This document shows positions 42,246 to 55,507 of a stretch of DNA of 64,000 nt, piece after piece. The notes under the pieces are model-generated. The model did no database searches. It saw only the letters and a program-made list of their open reading frames with translations, and was not told where the DNA came from. Each line of letters opens with the position of its first letter. The first letter of the stretch is position 1. Source of the DNA: CAMDTE01 sp964504345 (GTDB lineage Bacteria; Bacteroidota; Bacteroidia; Flavobacteriales; Schleiferiaceae). The stretch covers positions 62,001-126,000 of the forward strand of contig CAZDDX010000001.1 in the NCBI GenBank assembly GCA_964504345.1. Reading direction: 5' to 3'. Made by a program: the position numbers and the translations under genes.

Positions 42246-42986
42246 ATGTGTGGCCGATACGTTCAAATCAGTTCGATTGAAGTTTTGGAGCAGCGGTTTC
42301 AAGCAGAAATGGAAAATCCAGGCGCCTGGACCCCCACGGCGAATGCGGCGCCTGGAGACTGGCTCCCCGTAGTTGCGGACGATAAGCCACAATCCATTGT
42401 CTTTCAGAGATTTGGACTCTGTCCCGCCGGAAGTAAAGCCGGGACCTTGTACCTAAATGCGCGTTCGGAAACCGTCTTGGACAAGCCCTCGTTCCGCACG
42501 TCCGTGCGAAGAAAACGGTGCATTGTTCCCGCTGATGCATTTTACGAAGGTCCTGAAAATGAGAAATTAAGCAAGCCTTACTTAGTTTATTTAGTTAATA
42601 AAGAACGACCCTTTGCCTTTGCGGGAATTTGGGACGAATGGATGGATCCGCAAAGTCAACAGCCCATGCGTTCCTTTGCCCTTTTGACCACCGCTCCCAA
42701 TCGAGTCATGCAAGCCATAGGCCACCCGCGTTGTCCGGTAGTATTGCACCCCGAGGAAGAAGCTCTGTGGCTTTCGCCCCACACTCCCTTGCCGGATGTC
42801 ATGGCACTTCTTCGTCCGTGCGAAGACCACCGGATGAATGCCTATCCGGTATCTCCAGCATTGAAAAACCCAAGAAATAAAACACTGGAACTCGTTCAAC
42901 CCTTAGGAGAGCGCCTATTTGAAGAGTCAACCTACCTCACCAAACCCGGAATTGCCCTGAAGGGCATGGGGAGAAGAAACGCTTAA
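42246..42986 (+). CDS. SRAP-domain (YedK/HMCES-like) abasic-site crosslink protein
   Basis: 246 aa. The protein begins MCGRY, so Cys2 becomes the N-terminal residue after Met removal and can form a thiazolidine bond with an abasic site. Asn71 (YLNARSET), Glu101 (AFYEGPE) and His160 (IGHPRCPVVL) occupy the other conserved positions; the usual R-M-P reads R-C-P. SRAP proteins shield abasic sites in single-stranded DNA and often sit beside SOS genes. It is followed one base later by a DnaE2-type polymerase. An A+T-rich codon patch occurs at 42561-42606. Confidence 0.92.
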   Translation: MCGRYVQISSIEVLEQRFQAEMENPGAWTPTANAAPGDWLPVVADDKPQSIVFQRFGLCPAGSKAGTLYLNARSETVLDKPSFRTSVRRKRCIVPADAFYEGPENEKLSKPYLVYLVNKERPFAFAGIWDEWMDPQSQQPMRSFALLTTAPNRVMQAIGHPRCPVVLHPEEEALWLSPHTPLPDVMALLRPCEDHRMNAYPVSPALKNPRNKTLELVQPLGERLFEESTYLTKPGIALKGMGRRNA

Positions 42987-42987
42987 G

Positions 42988-45900
42988 GTGGTCTCTATTC
43001 GCACCGCTTACAGTTTTGGTTTTGGGCTGCTTCGCGTCGACGAAATCATGGATCGAGCGCGGGGCAACTACACCCACCTGGCCTTGACGGATCTGGGGCA
43101 CACCGCCGCCCTGCTTCCCCTGATGGAGCGCGCCCAAAATTCCGGGATTCAAATCGTTCCGGGCGTAGAAATCAGAAACGGCCACACATTGCTGTACAGT
43201 GTGCTCGCACTCAACAACGACGCCCTTACGAAGCTGCACGTTTGGTTGTCCGAACACGAACAGGCGAGGGTGCCGTATCCGGCGGAATTTCCATTGGGAT
43301 CAGCGAATGCTGAATTTGCCTGCATATACCCCTGGGATGCTGTGGATGCACTGCCCCCGGGTGCTTGGCTGGGGGTTCGTCCGTGGGAACTTTGGGCAGC
43401 TGCCAAGAAGTGGGGATCCGGGCATTCGCGGTGTTTGGCCTGGATGCCCTTCACCCTTCGGGACGCTTCTGACTTCAAGGCACATCGTGTTTTGCGCGCG
43501 GTGTCTCTCAATACCCTTCTGGAGCGCGTCGGGCCCAACGAAACCTGCGATCCGCGTGAAGTTTGGATGACGCGTGCGGAGTGGGAAGAGACCTACCGCG
43601 AGGCTCCTGTGCTGATGGATCGAACGCAACAACTGCTGGAAACCTGTACCGTTTTCATTCCCATGGGTTCCGAAGCGCCCCCGGCCAACTTGCAATCCTA
43701 CACAGGTTCTCAAGCCCAGGACGCCCTCTTGCTGCGCCAATTGTGCCAAGATCACCTGTACCAGCGGTATCCGCAAGCCGCGCGCAACGTTCAGCAGCGC
43801 GTGGATAAAGAGTTGGAAGTCATTCAATCCAAGGGATTCAACGCCTATTTCTTGATCAATTGGGACCTGATTCGGTACGCTCAGTCGCGGGGATTTCACC
43901 ACGTAGGGCGGGGGAGTGGAGCCAATAGTATTATTGCGTATATTCTTCAAATAACGAATGTTGACCCCATTGAATTAGATCTTTACTTTGAACGATTTAT
44001 CAACGTCCACCGAACCTCTCCGCCGGACTTTGATCTGGATTTTTCCTGGACCGACCGGCCCGACATCACACGTTATTTGTTTGGCCGCTACCCAAACGTA
44101 GCGCTATTGGGCGCCTATTCCACGTACCAATTTCGTTCCGTAGTTCGGGAGGTCAGCAAGACCTTCGGATTGCCCAAGTCAGACATCGATCGCTTGGCCA
44201 ACGGCGAAACACCCAAAGACCAATGGGGACGTGCCGTCCTCCATTTTGGCCACCGTTTGCACGACCTCCCCAGCCGCATGACGCTCCATTCCAGCGGAAT
44301 CCTGATTGCGGACAAACCGCTTGCTACCTTCTCATCCACTTTTTGGCCCCCAAAAGGATACCCAACCGTATATTTCGACATGTTGGCCGCAGAGGACGTG
44401 GGCTTGGCTAAATTTGACATTTTGGGGCAGCGGGGCATTGCCAAAATTGCAGAAGCAGCCCAATTGGCCCAGGAAAACCAACCCAACCGGCCGCCCTTAC
44501 CGCTCAACGCCATAGCCCAATTCAAAAACGACCCCGCCGCGCTGAAGTTGCTTTCAACCGGAGGAGCCATGGGCTGTTTTTACGTGGAATCACCGGCCAT
44601 GCGCATGCTCATGCAGAAGTTGCAAACCCAGAGCTACGTGGATTTGGTCGCCGCAAGTTCCATCATCCGACCGGGCGTTTCTTCCAGCGGCATGATGCGC
44701 CAGTACATCCTGCGCCACCGCAACCCGGAACGCAGGAAAGACGCCATTCCTGCACTTCTGGAATTGCTCCCGGACACCTACGGCGTCATGGTCTATCAGG
44801 AAGACGTCATCAAGGTGGCGCACTACTACGGTGGACTTACGCTTGCAGAGGCCGACGTCCTCAGACGAAGTATGTCCGGAAAATTTCGATCCCGTCAAGA
44901 ATTCCAAAATGTTCAGAATCAATTTTTCGCAAATGGACGTATCCAGGGTCGTCCGGACACGGAAGTTGCGGAAATATGGCGTCAAATGGAAAGCTTTGCC
45001 GGATACGCCTTTGCCAAAGGGCACAGCGCCTCCTATGCCGTAGAGAGTTTCCAGAGCCTGTACCTCAAGGCGCACTATCCCTTGGAATACTTAACGGCAA
45101 CCCTCAACAACGGCGGTGGATTTTACCGAAAATCGGTCTACTTGCGCGAAGCCAAGCGTTTGGGCGCTCAAGTTGAGCCCCCGTGCGTGCAGAACGGCGG
45201 GTGGAATTACCGACTGCGCGGCACAGCACTGTTCGTGGGTTTTTCCCAAATCTCCGGAATCGACGAGAAATTTTGTCAATCCATTGAAATAGAAAGAAAT
45301 AAAGGGAGTCTATTCACCTCATTGATGGACTTCATCGATCGAATGCAAAGCCCCCAAAAACCCGTTCCACTGGAATCCCTATTGCTGCTCATCCGCATCG
45401 GGGCCTTTCGATTTACCCAAGTTCCACAGCGGGCGTTGCTTTGGGAAGCACACAGACTCCTGGGGCACCGTGTACCGCCACCGCAATCCGAGTCGCTTTT
45501 TGCGCCCAACCGAACACCGGTGAAATTGCCTGTTTTGGAAATGCCCCCGCTGGAACAGGCCTACGAAGAGTGGGAATTGCTCGGTTTTCCACTGTGCAGC
45601 CCCATGGATCTCTTGGCAGAACCTTTGGGAGCATGGATTTCGCCCCAGGAATGGCCCCAATGGGTCGGAAAGAGAATTCGGGCGATTGGGCAGACCGTCA
45701 GCGTCAAGGATACCCGAACGGCGCAAGGCCAATGGATGAAATTCGGAACCTTTGAAGCTCCGGACGGATTGGTGTTCGATACGGTTCATTTTCCGCCGGT
45801 GGTTCAAAAGTATCCGTTTAGAGGCGGCGGTCTGTACGAATTAGAAGGTGTTGTTTCCGAAGAGTTTGATTACTGCTGTTTGGATATTCAGTCCATGCGA

Positions 45901-45999
45901 AAGCTGGCGGTATTGGAAGACCCACGGTACGCGGATCAATCGGCCGGCGCACGCACCAAAAGCCCTCTTCTCAGTGAACCTGTTTCAGAACATAATTAA
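42988..45999 (+). CDS. dnaE2: DnaE2-type (error-prone) DNA polymerase III alpha subunit
   Basis: 1003 aa from a GTG. The polymerase core is intact: GRGSGANSIIAYILQITNVD (fingers/palm), catalytic Asp pair in SPPDFDLDFSW (about residues 344-352), third Asp in GLAKFDILGQRG (about 475), HSSGILIA, and the QEDVIKVAHYYGG and FAKGHSASYAV motifs, with an OB fold near the C terminus. The N-terminal PHP domain has lost its metal site (RTAYSF in place of HSxYS; TDLGHT in place of TDH), as in error-prone enzymes. It is shorter than the replicative DnaE (about 1150). The gene sits 1 base after the SRAP stop. Confidence 0.9.
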   Translation: MVSIRTAYSFGFGLLRVDEIMDRARGNYTHLALTDLGHTAALLPLMERAQNSGIQIVPGVEIRNGHTLLYSVLALNNDALTKLHVWLSEHEQARVPYPAEFPLGSANAEFACIYPWDAVDALPPGAWLGVRPWELWAAAKKWGSGHSRCLAWMPFTLRDASDFKAHRVLRAVSLNTLLERVGPNETCDPREVWMTRAEWEETYREAPVLMDRTQQLLETCTVFIPMGSEAPPANLQSYTGSQAQDALLLRQLCQDHLYQRYPQAARNVQQRVDKELEVIQSKGFNAYFLINWDLIRYAQSRGFHHVGRGSGANSIIAYILQITNVDPIELDLYFERFINVHRTSPPDFDLDFSWTDRPDITRYLFGRYPNVALLGAYSTYQFRSVVREVSKTFGLPKSDIDRLANGETPKDQWGRAVLHFGHRLHDLPSRMTLHSSGILIADKPLATFSSTFWPPKGYPTVYFDMLAAEDVGLAKFDILGQRGIAKIAEAAQLAQENQPNRPPLPLNAIAQFKNDPAALKLLSTGGAMGCFYVESPAMRMLMQKLQTQSYVDLVAASSIIRPGVSSSGMMRQYILRHRNPERRKDAIPALLELLPDTYGVMVYQEDVIKVAHYYGGLTLAEADVLRRSMSGKFRSRQEFQNVQNQFFANGRIQGRPDTEVAEIWRQMESFAGYAFAKGHSASYAVESFQSLYLKAHYPLEYLTATLNNGGGFYRKSVYLREAKRLGAQVEPPCVQNGGWNYRLRGTALFVGFSQISGIDEKFCQSIEIERNKGSLFTSLMDFIDRMQSPQKPVPLESLLLLIRIGAFRFTQVPQRALLWEAHRLLGHRVPPPQSESLFAPNRTPVKLPVLEMPPLEQAYEEWELLGFPLCSPMDLLAEPLGAWISPQEWPQWVGKRIRAIGQTVSVKDTRTAQGQWMKFGTFEAPDGLVFDTVHFPPVVQKYPFRGGGLYELEGVVSEEFDYCCLDIQSMRKLAVLEDPRYADQSAGARTKSPLLSEPVSEHN

Positions 46000-46026
46000 T
46001 ATTATGTTAAATTAATATTTCTAATA

Positions 46027-46057
46027 AAAAGAGCCCGGCAAAACACCGGACTCTTTT
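46027..46057. terminator. Bidirectional terminator between dnaE2 and the TPR gene
   Basis: AAAAGAGCCCGG (46027-46038) pairs with CCGGACTCTTTT (46046-46057) with one mismatch, loop CAAAACA; A- and T-runs on both sides serve the two convergent genes. Confidence 0.85.
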
Positions 46058-46090
46058 AATCTACCCCCATTTCAGGGTCTTAACAATTAC

Positions 46091-47431
46091 TTAGCGCTTT
46101 TTGGCACGAACGGCATCCGCTTCGCGCTTAACACGCAAGGCATCTTCCATACGTTCGGTCTTGTAGTAAACCTCCCGCAACGCATCCAAAGTTGCAACGT
46201 CTTCTGGATTGATTTTGTAGGCCTTTTCAAAATACGGAATCGCACTTGCTAACAAAGCCTTCTTCTTTTTGTCCAATTCATCCCACTTTTTCTGGTCGGC
46301 GGCCGAACGAGTCAGTTTATTCATGGATTCTACCAACGTATTGGACTCGTCCACAAAGATTAAACCGCGCATGTACAGAGCATCGCCGTAGTTAGGATCC
46401 GCAACCAAGGCCTTCTCGTAAAACTCAATACCCTTGGCCACATCCTTCTTCTCTTTGTGGTACAGGTAACCAATGTTGTACAGGTACAATGGATTGTTGG
46501 GCTCGCGTTCGGAAGCTTTCAGCATATTGGCCATAGCGCCCTCGTAGTCCTTTTTATCCAAGAAAATTTGAAGCTCCACGTTCAACAAATCTCCGTTGTT
46601 TGGGAAGCGTTCGCGTGCTTTTTTCAAAAAGGCTTCCATTTTGGCGTCCCAACCTTGGTTGGGTTGAGCCGCTTTGGCCTCCAAATACATGGCCACCGTT
46701 TGCACCCAGTACATTTCCTCTTGGCTCTTGGAGCGTTCGGGATCTTTTGCCTCTCCAGCTAAGATGAAGTAATCCAAGGTTTTCTTGTCCGGGAAAGCGA
46801 CGCGCGCATTGTTTTTGACGTAAAAACCAGTCCAGGAAATGTTCTTGAAGCCCAAATCCAAAACTTTTTGGTAATACTCTTCAGCCCGCGCGTAGTCACC
46901 CAAACCTTGATTCAAGGCAGCTATGTAGCTCAAATTCAGTGTGTCCACTTGTCCCATCAAGCCACGTGTTTGCACGGCAGCCTCATAAAACTTCAATCCC
47001 AAAGCAGTGTCTTTAGCTGCAAACACCGCATCTTCGGCCGCAGCAACCAAAGCGCCACCCAATGAAGGAAACACCTCTGCCTTTAGGCGATTGGTTGCGC
47101 GCATTTTATTCGCTTTCTCATACTCCACCAATTTGTTGAAGGTAGACTGTGCTTCCAGTAGGTAAGCAGCCTTCTTCACCTTGGCCTTCTCGTACGACGC
47201 GAGATAGATTAAACCACGGTATTCCAAATACTTGGACATGGTCTTTTCAATCACCGCTCCAGCCTTACCGTCAATGATGGCGCCAGCTTCGTCAATGAAT
47301 GCACGCGCTTCGACCATGCTTGCTGAGTCTTGGCGGTCGTAAGCAATTTTTGCGCTGGACATCTTGATGGTTTCTTGCGCGGAGGCTCCGAATCCCAGGG
47401 CCAATACCGCTGCTAACAGTACTTTTTTCAT
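46091..47431 (-). CDS. Periplasmic TPR-repeat protein
   Basis: 446 aa with a signal peptide (cleavage near GASAQ). At least six TPR-like helix pairs are visible, for example DYARAEEYYQKVLDLGF, NNPLYLYNIGYLYHKEKKDV and AKGIEFYEKALVADPNYGDA. It is probably a periplasmic scaffold; partners unknown. It lies directly downstream of gyrA. Its promoter box TAATTTTG begins with the gyrA stop codon, 4 bases before this ATG. Confidence 0.85.
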   Translation of the reverse strand: MKKVLLAAVLALGFGASAQETIKMSSAKIAYDRQDSASMVEARAFIDEAGAIIDGKAGAVIEKTMSKYLEYRGLIYLASYEKAKVKKAAYLLEAQSTFNKLVEYEKANKMRATNRLKAEVFPSLGGALVAAAEDAVFAAKDTALGLKFYEAAVQTRGLMGQVDTLNLSYIAALNQGLGDYARAEEYYQKVLDLGFKNISWTGFYVKNNARVAFPDKKTLDYFILAGEAKDPERSKSQEEMYWVQTVAMYLEAKAAQPNQGWDAKMEAFLKKARERFPNNGDLLNVELQIFLDKKDYEGAMANMLKASEREPNNPLYLYNIGYLYHKEKKDVAKGIEFYEKALVADPNYGDALYMRGLIFVDESNTLVESMNKLTRSAADQKKWDELDKKKKALLASAIPYFEKAYKINPEDVATLDALREVYYKTERMEDALRVKREADAVRAKKR

Positions 47432-47435
47432 GCTG

Positions 47436-47440
47436 CAAAA

Positions 47441-47443
<3 letters not shown>
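47436..47443 (-). promoter_or_regulatory. -7 box of the TPR gene, overlapping the gyrA stop codon
   Basis: TAATTTTG, perfect match. Its first three bases are the gyrA TAA stop. Four bases separate it from the ATG at 47431. Confidence 0.6.
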
Positions 47444-50011
<2,568 letters not shown>

Positions 50012-50035
50012 AGTATACCCTAGAGGTTAGACTTT

Positions 50036-50043
50036 CAAAGTTA
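50036..50043 (-). promoter_or_regulatory. -7 box of gyrA
   Basis: TAACTTTG, perfect match, 24 bases before the ATG at 50011. Confidence 0.55.
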
Positions 50044-50165
50044 AGGCATCGTTGTGGGTTGGGCGAATGTGCTGTTGGGATGTTTTGGTGTTTTTTACAC
50101 AAATTGCTGTTGAAAACATCACCTGCCAAATTGACCCCTACTAAGGGCGCTGGCACAAAATTGGC

Positions 50166-50173
50166 TACCTTTC
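50166..50173 (+). promoter_or_regulatory. Probable -7 box of clpC
   Basis: TACCTTTC, one mismatch, 5 bases before the ATG at 50179. It rules out the earlier in-frame start at 50059. Confidence 0.55.
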
Positions 50174-50178
50174 AATCC

Positions 50179-52760
<2,582 letters not shown>

Positions 52761-52764
<4 letters not shown>

Positions 52765-53033
52765 AGGGAAATCAATCCCGGTATACCCTCCGCTTCTGCA
52801 TATCGATCCAGCACCGATTCAACGCTCAGCATCATTTCTACGGCCGTGATGCTCACAAACTTACCCGTGGACGATGGCCGCAAGGTTACTTCCGCCTGAC
52901 CGGTATTGAATAAATTCTGTACCCGGGCAATGATAACATTTTCCGCCGGCACGATGAATTTAAACATGTATACGGTAGGCCATGTGTAGTTTTGCTCCAA
53001 TTGTTCCCGAAGCTTATCCCGATAGTTCTCCAT
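52761..53033 (-). CDS. DUF493 (YbeD-like) family protein
   Basis: 90 aa. WPTVYMFKFIVPAENVIIARV and the ITAVEMMLSVESVLDRYAEAE helix fit the DUF493 family, small ACT-like proteins of unknown function. Its ATG overlaps on the opposite strand the ATG of the ATPase gene within the palindrome CATG (53031-53034). A GAACTTTG box lies 5 bases upstream, inside that neighbour. Confidence 0.8.
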
Positions 53034-53592
53034 GAGTACAAAGTTCCGACCAAATCCGCCACTTCACCGCATTGCCCTTTCCGGAGCGGCGGGCACAGGT
53101 AAAACCACTTTGATTGAAGCCTTGGAGCGTCGCAATTATGCCGTACACCACGAATACAGCCGACAGTTAATTCAAGAATCTGTTGCTGCAGGATCGGATG
53201 TTTTGCCTTGGGATAATTTGGACGCCTTCACAGAAGCCGTGGTGCAAAAGCGTTGGGAACATTTCCTGGAAGGTGGCCAAATGGATCATGTAGTTTTTTA
53301 TGACCGAACCCCAATGGATTCGTTAGCATATTACGGTCCCAATCCCAGTGATTGGCATTCGGATTGGATTTCGGTATGTAAAAAAGCTGTTTATGGTAGA
53401 ATTTTCATCACCCCGCCGTGGCGTGAAATTTACACGGTAGACCAGGAGCGGTGGGAAACGTTTGAACACGTTGAAGAGGTGCACGCCAATTTGATGGCCA
53501 CCTACCGACACTTTGGGTACGATCCCATTGAGGTCCCGTTTGGGTCCGTTGCGGAGCGTGTCTTATTCATAGAGCAAACCTTGGGGCTGTAA
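53032..53592 (+). CDS. AAA_28-type ATP/GTP-binding protein (NadR kinase-like)
   Basis: 186 aa P-loop protein: RIALSGAAGTGKTTLIEALE (Walker A at residues 14-33), HHEYSRQLIQE, and a lid DRTPMDSLAYYG. The fold matches the AAA_28 / NadR nicotinamide-riboside-kinase-like group; substrate not certain. No alternative start exists before the P-loop, so translation must begin in the CATG shared with the DUF493 gene. Its promoter would have to lie in that gene. A role linked to PnuC-imported nicotinamide riboside is conceivable but unproven. Confidence 0.75.
   Translation: MSTKFRPNPPLHRIALSGAAGTGKTTLIEALERRNYAVHHEYSRQLIQESVAAGSDVLPWDNLDAFTEAVVQKRWEHFLEGGQMDHVVFYDRTPMDSLAYYGPNPSDWHSDWISVCKKAVYGRIFITPPWREIYTVDQERWETFEHVEEVHANLMATYRHFGYDPIEVPFGSVAERVLFIEQTLGL
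53039..53046 (-). promoter_or_regulatory. Possible -7 box of the DUF493 gene
   Basis: GAACTTTG, one mismatch, 5 bases before the ATG at 53033 and inside the AAA_28 coding sequence. Confidence 0.4.
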
Positions 53593-53614
53593 GCTTTTCG
53601 CTGATTTGGAAGCC

Positions 53615-55486
53615 ATGGATCCGCTGATTCGCATACTTCAAGAAGTTTGGGGTTATTCCCAATTTCGGCCCCTGCAACGGGAAATCGCTGAGTCTGTTTT
53701 GGCGGGTAATTCGACGGTGGCACTTTTGCCCACAGGTGGTGGAAAGTCCCTTTGTTTTCAGGTTCCTGGGTTGGTTTTGCCAGGACTTACGGTAGTGGTT
53801 TCCCCGCTGGTCAGCTTGATGAACGATCAGGTGGAACGTTTGCAGTCGTTGGGCATTGGCGCAGCTACTTTACCTGCAGGTACCACGGATTCTGGCATCA
53901 ATACGGCATTGGCTCAGGCCAAACAAGGGTTGATTCGGTTTTTGTACGTTTCGCCGGAACGTTTGGCTTCCGGAAACTTCATAGAGAAGTTAACGCATGC
54001 GGGGATTTCCTTGATTGCCGTAGATGAGGCGCACTGCGTTTCGCAATGGGGGCACGATTTTAGACCATCGTTCCTAAAAATCCGCTTTTTGATGGAGGCG
54101 CTGCCCAAAGTTCCGGTATTGGCTCTTACCGCATCCGCAACACCCCAAGTTTTGGAGGACATCTGTTTGCAATTGGGGATTGCTAACGCCTCCGTGTTTC
54201 GGCAAAGTTTTTTTCGGCCCAACCTGATTCTTGAAGTGCAAACATCGGAACGCCCGGATGCCGATGCCGCCTTATTGCTCCAAAAGTCAAAGGGAGCCAA
54301 CATCGTGTACGTTCGGAGTAGAAAACAGGCAGAGTCCGGTGCCTCCTCTCTAACTCGTCTAGGGGTGCCGGCTGTGGCGTACCACGCAGGCTATGCCGCT
54401 GCAGATCGCAGCATTCGACAACGCCAATGGATGGAAGAAAATCCACCCACCATGGTGGCTACTACGGCTTTTGGGATGGGGATCGACAAGGGAAATGTGC
54501 GAACGGTGGTGCATTGGGACATGCCGGAAAGCTTGGAGGCATACTACCAGGAAGTAGGTCGTGGTGGCCGGGACGGCGAGACCGCAGTTGCCGCTTCTTT
54601 CTTTGGTTCTGGAAGCGTCCAGTCTTTGCGCAGACGCGCCCAAGCGCAAGAAATTCAATGGGAAGAAGCTCTAGCTTTTTACCGAACGGTGGCTAGCCAA
54701 GGCCAAGTAGCGGTGGGACAAGGACATCTTTCTCATCTCTTTGATGCAGAGCGTGCGGCCAAACTTCTGACCTGGCCTTTGGCCAAGGTTTTGGCCGCTG
54801 GAGCCTTTTTTGAACGAATGGCTGCTTTTTCCTTTTCCGACGGATGGGATCGGACCAGTAAAGTTCGGTTGTTGAAAATGGGCAGTGCTCTTTTGGAGGC
54901 AATGGACGATTTGCCTTGGGCCGAACCTATGTTGAGCCATTTGGCAAGGCATTATCCCGGAATTGGACAGGTTGATCAATCGATTTCCACGCGTGATTTG
55001 GGCCGCTGGTTGAATATGCAGTCCGGACAGGTTGAAGCCCTTTTGCAGAAACTGCACAACCTGAATCTGGTAGAATTTCACGCTGCCCCAGGTCGGGCGC
55101 AAATTCACTGGAACCACTACCGTGAATCGGAAGGACACCTCCCCTTTCCACGAGCAAATTTGGAGGCCTGGTTGGCTCGACTCCGTGAAAAAAGGGAAGC
55201 CGTGGAGCGCTATTTTGCTGCAGACGGTTGTCGATTTGAGAATTTGCTCCATTATTTTGGCGAGACGGAAACATCTCCATGCGGCCAATGCGATCGGTGC
55301 AGAACCAAAAGCGCGCGATCCACGCGATCGGTGCTCAAGCGTCGGCTTAGTTTGTCGCCGGCAAGCGCGCAGTCTTTGGTTGAAGAATGGGAAGGCGTTG
55401 ATCACGAGCACCTTGCTGCATTGCTGCGGCAAGGCATCACCGAAGGTTGGTGGAAACGCAACGACCGCGGCGAATACTTTTGCTAA
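53615..55486 (+). CDS. recQ: RecQ-family ATP-dependent DNA helicase
   Basis: 623 aa. Motif 0 GYSQFRPLQREIAESVL, motif I LPTGGGKSLCFQVPG near 38, motif II VDEAHCVSQWGHDFRP near 135, motif VI YYQEVGRGGRDGE, and a zinc site whose last cysteines are CGQCDRC (about residue 555). A C-terminal HRDC domain is not evident, typical of the short Bacteroidota RecQ. It unwinds recombination and fork intermediates. The ATG at 53615 is preferred to a TTG three codons upstream. Confidence 0.93.
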   Translation: MDPLIRILQEVWGYSQFRPLQREIAESVLAGNSTVALLPTGGGKSLCFQVPGLVLPGLTVVVSPLVSLMNDQVERLQSLGIGAATLPAGTTDSGINTALAQAKQGLIRFLYVSPERLASGNFIEKLTHAGISLIAVDEAHCVSQWGHDFRPSFLKIRFLMEALPKVPVLALTASATPQVLEDICLQLGIANASVFRQSFFRPNLILEVQTSERPDADAALLLQKSKGANIVYVRSRKQAESGASSLTRLGVPAVAYHAGYAAADRSIRQRQWMEENPPTMVATTAFGMGIDKGNVRTVVHWDMPESLEAYYQEVGRGGRDGETAVAASFFGSGSVQSLRRRAQAQEIQWEEALAFYRTVASQGQVAVGQGHLSHLFDAERAAKLLTWPLAKVLAAGAFFERMAAFSFSDGWDRTSKVRLLKMGSALLEAMDDLPWAEPMLSHLARHYPGIGQVDQSISTRDLGRWLNMQSGQVEALLQKLHNLNLVEFHAAPGRAQIHWNHYRESEGHLPFPRANLEAWLARLREKREAVERYFAADGCRFENLLHYFGETETSPCGQCDRCRTKSARSTRSVLKRRLSLSPASAQSLVEEWEGVDHEHLAALLRQGITEGWWKRNDRGEYFC

Positions 55487-55507
55487 TCAATTAATCACAG
55501 ATTCCGC

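Noticed and set aside
54671..55432. 253-codon minus-strand frame opposite recQ
   Set aside because: Shadow of recQ; no domain seen.
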